NCBI GenBank assembly: GCA_031287395.1
Contig: JAITTA010000134.1
Coordinates: forward strand, 1 to 7,046
DNA from: Dysgonamonadaceae bacterium
Lineage (GTDB): Bacteria; Bacteroidota; Bacteroidia; Bacteroidales; Azobacteroidaceae
Direction: 5' to 3'
Length of the DNA: 7,046 nucleotides
The notes beneath the pieces were generated by a model. It did not search any database. It worked only from the letters and a program-made list of their open reading frames with translations, and was not told the origin of the DNA. Both the position numbers and the translations under genes were made by a program. Positions 1 through 7,033 of this stretch are shown in pieces. Every line of letters begins with the position of its first letter. Position 1 is the stretch's first letter.

Positions 1-924
1 GCCAAAGCCATTGTGGCTTCATTACGCCAGCATGCACAACAAAAAGAAGAATTGGGAATGTATTGGCCGAATAATAGTACCAGGGCATTTATGTTTCAAA
101 GTGCAACGGCAATCCATACTTTTATTATGGAGGCATTTGAGAAAACAGGGGCTTCGGAACAAGAAATGAATGCTATGAAATTGTGGTTGTTAAAACAAAA
201 GCAGATACAGAAATGGGAAAGTACTCCTGCTACGGTTAATGCAGTATCCGTGTTGCTTCAAACCGGAAGTAATTGGCTGGGAAATGACGGACAAACAGCC
301 ATTTCTCTTGGAAAAATAAATGTAAATCCGGTATCGAAGGAGGCTGGAACGGGTTATATCAAACAGTCTTACGAGTCACAGTCTATTTCTCCGGATATGG
401 GACATGTCTCGTTATCGAAATCAAGTGAAGGACCGGCCTGGGGCGCTTTGTACTGGCAATATTTCGATGATTTGGACAGAATTACAAAATCAAAGATCGG
501 GTTGAATGTCGAGAAGTTGCTTTTCAAAGAAGAAATTTCCTTTTCTGGTAAAATATTGGTACCCATAACAGTTGAAAATCCGTTGAAGACCGGCGATAAG
601 GTTGTTGTTCGATTGACTGTCCGTAGTGACCGGGATATGGAATATGTCTTTCTGAAAGATATGCGGGCGGCTTGTTTTGAGCCGGTAGACCAGATTTCCG
701 GAATCCGGTGGAAAGAACAAACGGTCTATTATCAATCTTCGAAAGATGCTTCCACTCATTTTTATTTCTATAATTTACCGAAAGGTACGTATGTATTCGA
801 ATATCCGGTTTATGTAACGAGGGCAGGGGAATATTCCAATGGAATTACCACCATTCAGAGCATGTATGCACCTGAATTTGTTTCGAATACGGAAGGAATA
901 AAGGTATTGGTAGAAAATAAATAA
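1..924 (+). CDS. Alpha-2-macroglobulin family protein, C-terminal fragment (5' end outside window)
   Basis: The reading frame is open from base 1 and stops with TAA at 922-924, leaving about 307 residues of a protein that in Bacteroidota is usually well over 1,500 residues. Visible residues 1 to about 85 are helical (WPNNSTRAFMFQ, then WLLKQKQIQKWESTPATVNAV) and match the end of the alpha/alpha-toroid (thioester-like) domain. Next comes the GPAWGALYWQYFDDLDRI segment. The last ~140 residues form a beta-rich receptor-binding-like domain with the conserved runs DMRAACFEPVDQISG, LPKGTYVFEYPVYV and NGITTIQSMYAPEF. Family knowledge: bacterial alpha-2-macroglobulins are envelope proteins thought to trap foreign proteases. 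The bait region, any CxEQ thioester and the signal peptide lie upstream, so I cannot say whether this copy carries a thioester. A GTG at base 13 is an internal valine codon, not a start. No frameshift is visible. Confidence 0.93.
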   Translation, partial: AKAIVASLRQHAQQKEELGMYWPNNSTRAFMFQSATAIHTFIMEAFEKTGASEQEMNAMKLWLLKQKQIQKWESTPATVNAVSVLLQTGSNWLGNDGQTAISLGKINVNPVSKEAGTGYIKQSYESQSISPDMGHVSLSKSSEGPAWGALYWQYFDDLDRITKSKIGLNVEKLLFKEEISFSGKILVPITVENPLKTGDKVVVRLTVRSDRDMEYVFLKDMRAACFEPVDQISGIRWKEQTVYYQSSKDASTHFYFYNLPKGTYVFEYPVYVTRAGEYSNGITTIQSMYAPEFVSNTEGIKVLVENK

Positions 925-936
925 GCTAAAGAGGTT

Positions 937-975
937 TTGCGGTATGGGAAAATACCAGGGTTGCAATATTTTTGT
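937..975 (+). terminator. Weak candidate terminator hairpin after the alpha-2-macroglobulin gene
   Basis: GGTAT (941-945) and ATACC (952-956) form a perfect 5-bp stem with a 6-base loop. TTGC (937-940) can pair with GCAA (963-966) across a 6-base bulge, and a T-rich stretch (967-973) follows. The stem is short and the T-tract overlaps the -33 box of the next promoter, so this is only a possible intrinsic terminator. Confidence 0.25.
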
Positions 976-1001
976 TAAATCGTTTTAATCTTGTAAATTT
1001 G
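971..1001 (+). promoter_or_regulatory. Bacteroidota-type sigma-ABfr promoter for the DUF3127-nuclease-hemG cluster
   Basis: TTTG at 971-974 (-33 element) and TAAATTTG at 994-1001 (-7 element, consensus TAnnTTTG) are separated by 19 bases, which fits the known Bacteroides housekeeping promoter. Transcription would start roughly at 1005-1010, giving a leader of about 155 bases that contains the palindromic element at 1027-1145. This is a motif match only; the start site is inferred. Confidence 0.55.
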
Positions 1002-1026
1002 CAGGATATTTGAAAATCGTTTAATA

Positions 1027-1145
1027 TTTCACACAGAATTCACAGATGACACGGATTATCCCAATTCTGTTGATTTTCAAAATTTCCGGTATGTCCGAAA
1101 CAACATACCTTATAAATCGGTGTAATCTGTGGAGTTTGTGTGAAA
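1027..1145. repeat. Imperfect palindrome with 31-base arms built from 9-base CACAGATTA-like units
   Basis: The left arm (1027-1057) and right arm (1115-1145) are inverted copies matching at 26 of 31 positions; two of the five mismatches are G-U wobbles in RNA. The outermost nine bases (TTTCACACA) match perfectly. Each arm is three near-tandem 9-mers: CACAGAATT, CACAGATGA, CACGGATTA on the left (1032-1058), and on the opposite strand CACAAACTC, CACAGATTA, CACCGATTT on the right (1140 down to 1114). The 57-base centre carries a nested perfect 7-bp hairpin, GGTATGT (1088-1094) with ACATACC (1103-1109). The element has the form of a dispersed REP- or MITE-like non-coding palindrome; similar CACAGATTACACAGATT-type repeats are, from memory, common in Bacteroidota intergenic regions. 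No convincing target duplication flanks it (AATA at 1023-1026 and 1147-1150, not symmetrically placed). It lies in the predicted leader and ends 16 bases before the DUF3127 start codon. Confidence 0.75.
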
Positions 1146-1161
1146 CAATAAAAAAAATTAT

Positions 1162-1533
1162 ATGCAATTAACAGCGAAATTAGTACAGGTTCTTCCTTTA
1201 CAAACCGGACAAGGTAAAAACGGAGAATGGAGAAAACAGGATGTCATTCTTGAAACAGACAGTCAATACCCTCGTAAAATATGTGTTGCCATCTGGGGAG
1301 ATCGGATTAATAATTCTCAGTTGGTGGTTGGTAATAATCTGACAATTGATTTTGATATTGAAAGCCGTGAATTTAACGGTCGTTGGTACACCGATGTGAA
1401 AGCATGGAAGGTAGAAGTTGCAGGAGCAACTCCGGTGGGAATATCCCATTATCCGGCAGAAGCCGTTCCGGTGCCCGGTCCTTCGGCCATGCCTCCGTTG
1501 CCGGAAAATCCATCCGACGATTTACCATTTTAA
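1162..1533 (+). CDS. DUF3127 family OB-fold-like protein with SSB-type C-terminal tip
   Basis: This 123-residue protein matches the Bacteroidota DUF3127 family from start to end. Residues 1-86 are a compact, beta-rich domain with the family signatures GKNGEWRKQDVILET (18-32), the CVAIWGD run (41-47) and FDIESREFNGRWYTDVKAWKVE (64-85). The pattern of a short strand, a basic/aromatic strand and a final YTDVKAWKVE strand resembles the OB-fold of SSB or PriB. Residues 88-117 are a proline-rich, probably disordered linker, and the chain ends in DDLPF (119-123), very like the DDIPF tip by which SSB recruits repair proteins. The function of DUF3127 is not established to my knowledge; single-strand DNA binding is inferred. 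The ATG at 1162 directly begins the family N-terminus (MQLTAKLVQVLP) and follows an A-rich leader without a Shine-Dalgarno sequence, as is usual in this phylum. The AddB-like nuclease gene begins 62 bases downstream, probably in the same operon. Confidence 0.9.
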   Translation: MQLTAKLVQVLPLQTGQGKNGEWRKQDVILETDSQYPRKICVAIWGDRINNSQLVVGNNLTIDFDIESREFNGRWYTDVKAWKVEVAGATPVGISHYPAEAVPVPGPSAMPPLPENPSDDLPF

Positions 1534-1538
1534 TCATA

Positions 1539-1575
1539 GAGAATTGAAACAAACTAACGTGCGAAGATAATTCTC
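1539..1575 (+). other. Short inverted repeat between the DUF3127 and nuclease genes
   Basis: GAGAATT (1539-1545) and AATTCTC (1569-1575) are perfect inverted copies separated by 23 bases. An alternative 9-base pairing to TCAACTCTC (1574-1582) has one mismatch. No T-tract follows, so it is not an intrinsic terminator; it could be a weak mRNA structure or chance. The rest of the 62-base gap holds a C-run (1586-1590) and no Shine-Dalgarno sequence before the nuclease start at 1596. Confidence 0.3.
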
Positions 1576-1595
1576 AACTCTCAGTCCCCCATTCT

Positions 1596-4493
1596 ATGTC
1601 CTCTTCTGTTCGAACATTCTTAACTGTTGTCGCTGAAGACTTGTTTTCGAGATTCGGAACAGATATGGCGAATGTTGCGGTGGTATTTCCAAGCCGCAGG
1701 GCCAGGTTGTTTTTCAATAATTACCTCTACAAGCAAGCTCAAACTCCCGTTTGGGCTCCGCAATATTATACTATCGAAGAATTATTCGAAGAAATGTCGG
1801 ATTTGCATGCGGCAGATCCGGTCAAATTGGTTTGTGAACTATATAAAGTATATACGGAAGTCTATAATGTTCACTCGGAGAAGCCGTCTGAAGAAACTCT
1901 GGATGAATTTTTTTCGTTTGGAGAAACGTTGTTAAGCGATTTCGACGATGTAGACAAGCATCTGGTGAATATTCGTTCCTTGTTCAGTAATTTACAGGAC
2001 CTGGATGTACTGAAAGATGATTTCAAGCATTTGAATGAAACACAGAAAGAAGCATTGTCCCGTTATTTTCGCAGGACTTTCCTGGGCGAATCGGATTTAC
2101 AACAGGCATTTCAATCTATCTGGAGTATTCTCGGAGAAGTTTATATTGCCTATAAATCGCGCCTGAATGAGCAAAAGTTGTCTTATCCCGGGATGTTAAT
2201 GCGTGATGTTGTCGAAAAGGCCCCAGAAAATGAAAGCTCTTTTTCTAAATACCATACTTATGTATTCGCTGGATTCAATGTCTTGAATAAATGTGAGGAA
2301 AATCTCTTTAAATTGCTTAAAAACAGGGCTTTATTTTACTGGGATACGGATTTGTATTATATTGACGACAAAGGAAATGCCTTGAATGAAGCCGGAAGGT
2401 TTATTGCCGGAAATATTCGGAAATTCGGTTCGGCTGTCGATTGGAAAGGTGCTACTTTCTTTTTATCGGAAGAAAAGGAAATTACCGTCATCGCTTCTCC
2501 ATCGGAAAATGCTCAGACATCGGCTATCGTTCCCTGGATACGTTCTTTGGGAAAAAGCAGGGATTTCTCCAAACCGGATTCGGCGGTTATCCTTTGTAAT
2601 GAGCAGATTCTGCCTACCGTAATGCATAGTATCCCCTCGGATGAGGTCGAAAATGTGAATATTACGATGGGTTTTCCGATCATCCAAACTCCGGTTTCAG
2701 GATTGTTGCAGGTATTGGGCGATTTGCAGGTGAAAGGTTGTTCCGGGACGAATTTCAGGTATAAATACGTACTTCCGGTGTTGAGGCATCCTTATGTTCA
2801 GGTTATTTTTCCTGAAGCAAAGACGGTAGAAAAAACGATTGTGAATGGGAATCTGTTTTTTCCAAACCGGGAAGATTTGCAGGATACCGGTATTTTCAGA
2901 ACAACAAAAACTGCGACTGAATTGGCGGCGTATTTGTTGAAAATTGTGGAGCGTGCAGGCCGGTCTTATGGTGAAGAAAGTAATCGTGGGGATCTGTACG
3001 ACGGTTTATATCAGGAATCGGTTTTCCGGGCTTATCAGGTACTGAACCGTTTATACGGACTGCTTACCACTGGAGAGTTGCAGGTCGAAAAAGTCACATT
3101 CCTGCGTGTGTTACGTAAATTACTCTCCACGACTCAAATTCCTTTTCATGGAGAACCGGTTAAAGGATTACAGGTGATGGGAGTATTGGAAACCCGCACC
3201 CTCGATTTTGATCATTTGATTTTATTGAGTGTCAATGAGGGTTTTATGCCCGGAAATGCTAATGACAACACATTTATTCCCCAGTTTTTGCGTAGACATT
3301 TTGAATTGAGCACATGGGAACATCAGGATTCGATTTATGCCTATTATTTTTATCGTTTGATCCAGCGTGCTAAAAAAGTGACTTTAGTCTATAACACGGA
3401 CAAAACCCAGATGGGTAAAGCCGAAATGAGCCGTTTTATTCTCCAACTTCTTATTGATCCGAGGTTGAAAATCAGACGGTATTCCATTCAAACTGCGGTA
3501 AAACCGGTTCAAACGGAAGTCATCGCAATTCCGAAAACAGATGCATTGATGAATAAAATCAGAGCAAAATACGATTTCAATACAAATACGGAAGCCTATT
3601 CGTTATCTCCTTCGGCCCTGAATGTGTTTATCGATTGTCCTTTGCGTTTCTATTTCCGGTATATCGAAGATCTGAGAGCAGAAGATGAATTGACCGATGA
3701 ACTGGATAGTGCGCAATTCGGAACGATCTTTCACAAAGCTGCCGAGTTGTTGTACCGGAGAATAGGGCGTGTTGGGGATAGTAAACTGTTTGATCCTTTC
3801 CTGGTAAGAAAAGAAGACCTGGAATTTTTCCTTGAGAATCCGTTTCAATTCGATTTTCTGGTAAATCAGGCTTTTTCCACGGAATATTTCAAAGGACGTC
3901 CGGTCGAACCGGATCAATACAACGGAGAACAATTGATCAATTTCCGGGTAGTCCGGCATTTATTACAAAGGTTGATCGAACTGGATATAAAACGGGCGCC
4001 TTTTTCGATCTGTGGCTTGGAATACCGGATACATGATTATTTTGAATTGACAGGGACAGGAGTCAAATTGAAAGTCGGAGGAATTATCGATCGTTTGGAA
4101 GAAAAAAACGGAGCTTTTTGGGTTATTGACTATAAAACAAGTGGAAGGGCAAAGCCGTTTAAAACAATGGAAGATTTGGTGATACCGAAGGAGAATCGGG
4201 CCTCTCATGTTTTTCAGACTTTTTCTTATGCTTCGGTCCTGATGAAAAATATGAATGGACGGCCTGTTGTGCCTGCTTTACTCTATTTACAGGAGGCGGG
4301 AAAAGAAGATTATTCCCCTGTAATCCGATATGAAAAGGAAGAGATTACGGATTATAGGCCACTTGATGATACCTTCCAGGAGGTTTTCAGAAATAAAATA
4401 ATGGAATTGTTTGATGTGAATATTCCATTTTATCAGACTTCGGTTGTCTCTAAATGTGATTACTGCGATTTTAAAAATTTATGTAACAGATGA
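1596..4493 (+). CDS. AddB-like PD-(D/E)XK exonuclease with 4Fe-4S cluster motif
   Basis: This 965-residue protein has the architecture of AddB, the second subunit of the AddAB/RexAB helicase-nuclease that resects double-strand breaks for RecA. The N-terminal half is a UvrD-like fold with no Walker A P-loop: it opens almost directly with VAVVFPSRRARLFF (27-40). A conserved helicase-like segment, GVLETRTLDFDHLILL then NEGFMPG, lies at 529-553. The C-terminal RecB-family nuclease runs from about 650, with YSLSPSALNVFIDCPLRFYF, the FGTIFH motif (H713), GGIIDR (D832) and VIDYKT (D845, K847); all expected catalytic residues are present. C681 together with C954, C957 and C963 (C-x2-C-x5-C) reproduces the AddB iron-sulfur site that clamps the nuclease domain. 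The protein is therefore probably an active nuclease but not itself an ATP-driven motor. No addA partner is in the window. The ATG at 1596 fits the expected N-terminus. Its TGA overlaps the next gene's ATG. I leave the symbol blank because annotation usually calls it only a PD-(D/E)XK nuclease family protein; addB would be defensible. Confidence 0.92.
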   Translation: MSSSVRTFLTVVAEDLFSRFGTDMANVAVVFPSRRARLFFNNYLYKQAQTPVWAPQYYTIEELFEEMSDLHAADPVKLVCELYKVYTEVYNVHSEKPSEETLDEFFSFGETLLSDFDDVDKHLVNIRSLFSNLQDLDVLKDDFKHLNETQKEALSRYFRRTFLGESDLQQAFQSIWSILGEVYIAYKSRLNEQKLSYPGMLMRDVVEKAPENESSFSKYHTYVFAGFNVLNKCEENLFKLLKNRALFYWDTDLYYIDDKGNALNEAGRFIAGNIRKFGSAVDWKGATFFLSEEKEITVIASPSENAQTSAIVPWIRSLGKSRDFSKPDSAVILCNEQILPTVMHSIPSDEVENVNITMGFPIIQTPVSGLLQVLGDLQVKGCSGTNFRYKYVLPVLRHPYVQVIFPEAKTVEKTIVNGNLFFPNREDLQDTGIFRTTKTATELAAYLLKIVERAGRSYGEESNRGDLYDGLYQESVFRAYQVLNRLYGLLTTGELQVEKVTFLRVLRKLLSTTQIPFHGEPVKGLQVMGVLETRTLDFDHLILLSVNEGFMPGNANDNTFIPQFLRRHFELSTWEHQDSIYAYYFYRLIQRAKKVTLVYNTDKTQMGKAEMSRFILQLLIDPRLKIRRYSIQTAVKPVQTEVIAIPKTDALMNKIRAKYDFNTNTEAYSLSPSALNVFIDCPLRFYFRYIEDLRAEDELTDELDSAQFGTIFHKAAELLYRRIGRVGDSKLFDPFLVRKEDLEFFLENPFQFDFLVNQAFSTEYFKGRPVEPDQYNGEQLINFRVVRHLLQRLIELDIKRAPFSICGLEYRIHDYFELTGTGVKLKVGGIIDRLEEKNGAFWVIDYKTSGRAKPFKTMEDLVIPKENRASHVFQTFSYASVLMKNMNGRPVVPALLYLQEAGKEDYSPVIRYEKEEITDYRPLDDTFQEVFRNKIMELFDVNIPFYQTSVVSKCDYCDFKNLCNR

Positions 4494-5881
4494 CGGAACA
4501 TAAAGATATAGCAACGGAATGTAAAGATATAATAATCATCGGCGCCGGATTAACAGGTCTGTCTACGGCGTATTTTCTCAAGAAAAGGGGAAAAAATGTG
4601 TTGGTCGTCGAGAGAATGCCCCGACCGGGAGGTACAATACAAACTTTATACGAAGGTGGTTATAGCATAGAAACAGGTCCCAATACAGGCTCTCTGGCTA
4701 ATGAAGAAATTGTCGGATTATTGGAAGAACTCAAAAATTGCCAATTGGAGATTGCAAATAAAGCAGCTAACCGGAGGCTTATCTGGAAAAATGGGAAACT
4801 TCATGCGTTACCGGGAGGAATATTATCCGGATTGTTTACGCCGTTATTCAATTGGAAAGATAAATTCGGAATTTTATTGGAGCCGTTCCGGAAAAAAGGC
4901 GTAGACCCGGATGAGCCGCTTGCGGGATTGGCACGCCGGCGTTTGGGACAGTCGTTTCTTGATTACGCCATAGATCCTTTTATCTCAGGAATTTATGCCG
5001 GAAATCCCGGAGAATTGGTTACCCGGTATGCATTACCTAAATTGTATACTCTTGAACAAAGTTACGGCAGTTTTATCAAAGGAGCCATTGCAAAATCGAA
5101 AGAACCTAAGACCGAACAACAAAAAAAAGTTTCTAAAGCGGTATTTTCGGTGGAAGGGGGATTGAGCAATCTGGTGAACGCCCTGGTCGAAGAAATCGGA
5201 GCCGGAAATATTCTTCTGAATGTCAATCCGGTGGTATCGGAAGCCGGATCCGGTCGGTATACTCTTCATTTGAACGGACAGGAAATAAAATGTTCGCAGG
5301 TGATATCTACCGTGGGCGCACACAGTCTTCCGGAATTATTTCCTTTTGTTCCGGAAACCTGGATGTCGAAAATCAATAATGTGCGTTACGCTCCTGTGGT
5401 GCAGGTGGCCGTGTCTATTCCGGTAGAAGCTGTCGATAAAGATGATTTGCGCGCATTCGGAGCTTTGATTCCTTCGAAAGAAAATCGTAAAATATTAGGA
5501 ATACTTTATCCTTCCATATGTTTCAAAAACCGTAGTCCGGAAGGTAGGGCTTTACTTTCTGTTTTTATGGGGGGCATGAGACATCCTGAAATGTTACATT
5601 TGTCTGATGATAAGATTGGTGAACTGGTGAAAGAAGAATTGAGGATTATTTACAGACGACCGGAATTGGAACCGCAGGTACTCCGTATTTCCAGACATTC
5701 CCATGCCATCCCTCAATACGAAAAAAATACCGGCGAACGGATTCAGGCTATTGCCGAATTTGAAAAATTGTATCCCGGAATTATTATTGCAGGAAATGCG
5801 ATCGATGGAATCGGAATGGCACACCGGGCGAGACAGGCGGAAAGTATTGTTTCACAAAGATTATATAGATTGTTATCGTAG
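4490..5881 (+). CDS. hemG: Protoporphyrinogen/coproporphyrinogen oxidase, HemG/HemY FAD type
   Basis: This 463-residue, apparently soluble or peripheral flavoprotein has the length and motifs of the oxygen-dependent HemY-type oxidase (named hemG in many Bacteroidota), which removes six electrons from a porphyrinogen late in haem synthesis. The FAD-binding Rossmann motif is IIIIGAGLTG (14-23), with the ribose-binding acidic residue E41 and then RPGG (45-48). The substrate-side ETGPNT motif follows at 61-66. Further family marks are DPFISGIYAGNP in the middle and the C-terminal FAD signature IIIAGNAIDGIGM (431-443). Whether the substrate is protoporphyrinogen IX or coproporphyrinogen III cannot be told from sequence by eye. 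The ATG at 4490 overlaps the nuclease stop (ATGA), suggesting translational coupling, and no nearer in-frame ATG exists before the Rossmann fold. An exact 10-base direct repeat (4501-4510 and 4522-4531) encodes part of the extra N-terminal KDI...KDI residues. The stop is TAG at 5879-5881; 63 bases separate it from the convergent acyltransferase. Confidence 0.93.
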   Translation: MTEHKDIATECKDIIIIGAGLTGLSTAYFLKKRGKNVLVVERMPRPGGTIQTLYEGGYSIETGPNTGSLANEEIVGLLEELKNCQLEIANKAANRRLIWKNGKLHALPGGILSGLFTPLFNWKDKFGILLEPFRKKGVDPDEPLAGLARRRLGQSFLDYAIDPFISGIYAGNPGELVTRYALPKLYTLEQSYGSFIKGAIAKSKEPKTEQQKKVSKAVFSVEGGLSNLVNALVEEIGAGNILLNVNPVVSEAGSGRYTLHLNGQEIKCSQVISTVGAHSLPELFPFVPETWMSKINNVRYAPVVQVAVSIPVEAVDKDDLRAFGALIPSKENRKILGILYPSICFKNRSPEGRALLSVFMGGMRHPEMLHLSDDKIGELVKEELRIIYRRPELEPQVLRISRHSHAIPQYEKNTGERIQAIAEFEKLYPGIIIAGNAIDGIGMAHRARQAESIVSQRLYRLLS

Positions 5882-5944
5882 AATTGCCAATAAATTCTTC
5901 TGTAAACTAATTAATTTGTTGCTTGTTGCTTTTCTATAAGGATT
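5882..5944. other. Short convergent intergenic gap without a clear terminator
   Basis: The hemG and acyltransferase genes converge here, so one or two terminators would be expected. The sequence is AT-rich, with a near-palindrome around TAATTAATT (about 5908-5923) that has no loop and no GC-rich stem. I see no intrinsic terminator on either strand; the two transcripts may overlap or end Rho-dependently. Confidence 0.5.
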
Positions 5945-7033
5945 CTATATAAATTTCCTGAGCCATTTTCTAACCGGCTCATCAAACAGTTTCAAAGCAA
6001 GATAAGCAAGCAGGATGGATGCCGTAAAGACAAGCAAGGGCATCCATCCTGCTTCTGTAAATGTATATTTTGTATCCGATATCCATCCGGTATGGATATA
6101 ACAAAGCGGATAATTAACCAGGTAAAGCGGATAGGAAATGTCACCCAGGAATTTACAAATTTTTGAAGTATATTTACCTTTTATTTCTCCGCTTGCTCCC
6201 ATAAAAACAATCAACGGAAAAATGATAATAACAATCGCCGCTTCATATAAACCGTTCATCCATAAAGTCTCCGGACCTCCTATCCTTGGAACGACAAGTA
6301 CGGCGATAAACAATAAACTACACCATAGGAAAGCCCGTCGGAGGTGAATCAATTGACCCATCCGGTAAAGTAACAATCCGGCAAAAAACGGATATATTAG
6401 CCGGGTAAATCCAACATGTAAATGATGACTGTCGAGAGCCCATCCGCCAATAAGATCTCCCTGTTTCAAAGATAGATACAGTGTTGCACAAGCAGCAATG
6501 AATACCAAAATCGAAAGTGCAATTTTCGAAAATTTCCGGACAAAAAGGGCATAGAGAATATTGGCAATGTATTCAAATGCCAATGACCATACCGGAGCAT
6601 CCAATGTGTACATTTCCTGCCATCCACGGATATCCATACTTGGAGGCGTAGGTATTAACAACATGCCTAACAGGGCATAGATGAGCACTTTCCACACCGG
6701 AACCTGCTGGATGAGTGGAAATACGGTGGATGCACCGAAATAAAACAGGATAACGCCGAGCACCGTTCCGAAAACAACCATTGGTTGAAGTCTGAAAATC
6801 CTTCGTTTGAGGAAATGACCGATACTCATTTTGCCCCAACGGTCGTCGTAAGCGTATCCGATTACAAAACCGGAAAGCACGAAGAAAAAATCAACCGCCA
6901 GATGAGCGTGGTTCAGTATTTGGTCGAAACGACTCGTTGCGAATGCTTCCATAACATGAAAAGCCACTACCATAATGGCGGCGACTCCACGTAATCCATC
7001 CAGTATTTCGTAATGGGGCTTTGTATAAACCAT
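5945..7033 (-). CDS. Acyltransferase 3 (OafA/YrhL-type) integral membrane protein
   Basis: The 362-residue product belongs to the acyltransferase-3 family, polytopic inner-membrane proteins that move acyl groups (often acetyl) onto sugars of lipopolysaccharide, capsule, peptidoglycan or exported glycans. It shows LDGLRGVAAIMVVAFH (11-26), whose R15 and H26 form the family's R-x10-H motif. It also shows DFFFVLSGF (48-56), RRIFRLQP (77-84), PVWSLAFE (147-154), a YPFFAGLLLYR segment in the middle, SYPLYLVNYP (300-309) and the terminal FDEP (350-353). About ten hydrophobic segments run through it, with no extra SGNH hydrolase domain, so it is the short stand-alone form. N307 stands where a histidine is common in this last motif. 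The start at 7033 places the first motif at residue 11, as usual; the frame has no stop in the 13 bases visible upstream, so a longer start cannot be fully excluded. The substrate is unknown, and no glycan-synthesis neighbours are visible in the window. Confidence 0.92.
   Translation of the reverse strand: MVYTKPHYEILDGLRGVAAIMVVAFHVMEAFATSRFDQILNHAHLAVDFFFVLSGFVIGYAYDDRWGKMSIGHFLKRRIFRLQPMVVFGTVLGVILFYFGASTVFPLIQQVPVWKVLIYALLGMLLIPTPPSMDIRGWQEMYTLDAPVWSLAFEYIANILYALFVRKFSKIALSILVFIAACATLYLSLKQGDLIGGWALDSHHLHVGFTRLIYPFFAGLLLYRMGQLIHLRRAFLWCSLLFIAVLVVPRIGGPETLWMNGLYEAAIVIIIFPLIVFMGASGEIKGKYTSKICKFLGDISYPLYLVNYPLCYIHTGWISDTKYTFTEAGWMPLLVFTASILLAYLALKLFDEPVRKWLRKFI

Noticed and set aside
490..759. 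Antisense open frame of 89 codons within the alpha-2-macroglobulin gene
   Set aside because: It lies opposite a clearly conserved coding region, its translation has no recognisable domain, and no promoter is visible.
1027..1145. CRISPR-like array suggested by the regular 9-base repeats
   Set aside because: The units are far too short, have no spacers and are inverted about a centre; no cas gene is present.
1027..1145. Known metabolite riboswitch
   Set aside because: I recognise no conserved riboswitch core; the region is explained by the inverted repeat arms.
1539..1575. Intrinsic terminator between the DUF3127 and nuclease genes
   Set aside because: The stem is AT-rich, the loop is 23 bases and no T-tract follows, so read-through into the nuclease gene is more likely.
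3603..3959. Antisense open frame of 118 codons within the nuclease gene
   Set aside because: It is opposite the catalytic nuclease domain, whose motifs prove the + strand is coding; the composition of the antisense product is unlike a natural protein.
6573..6839. Alternative-frame open frame of 88 codons inside the acyltransferase gene
   Set aside because: It overlaps a conserved membrane protein on the same strand in another frame and has no family features.
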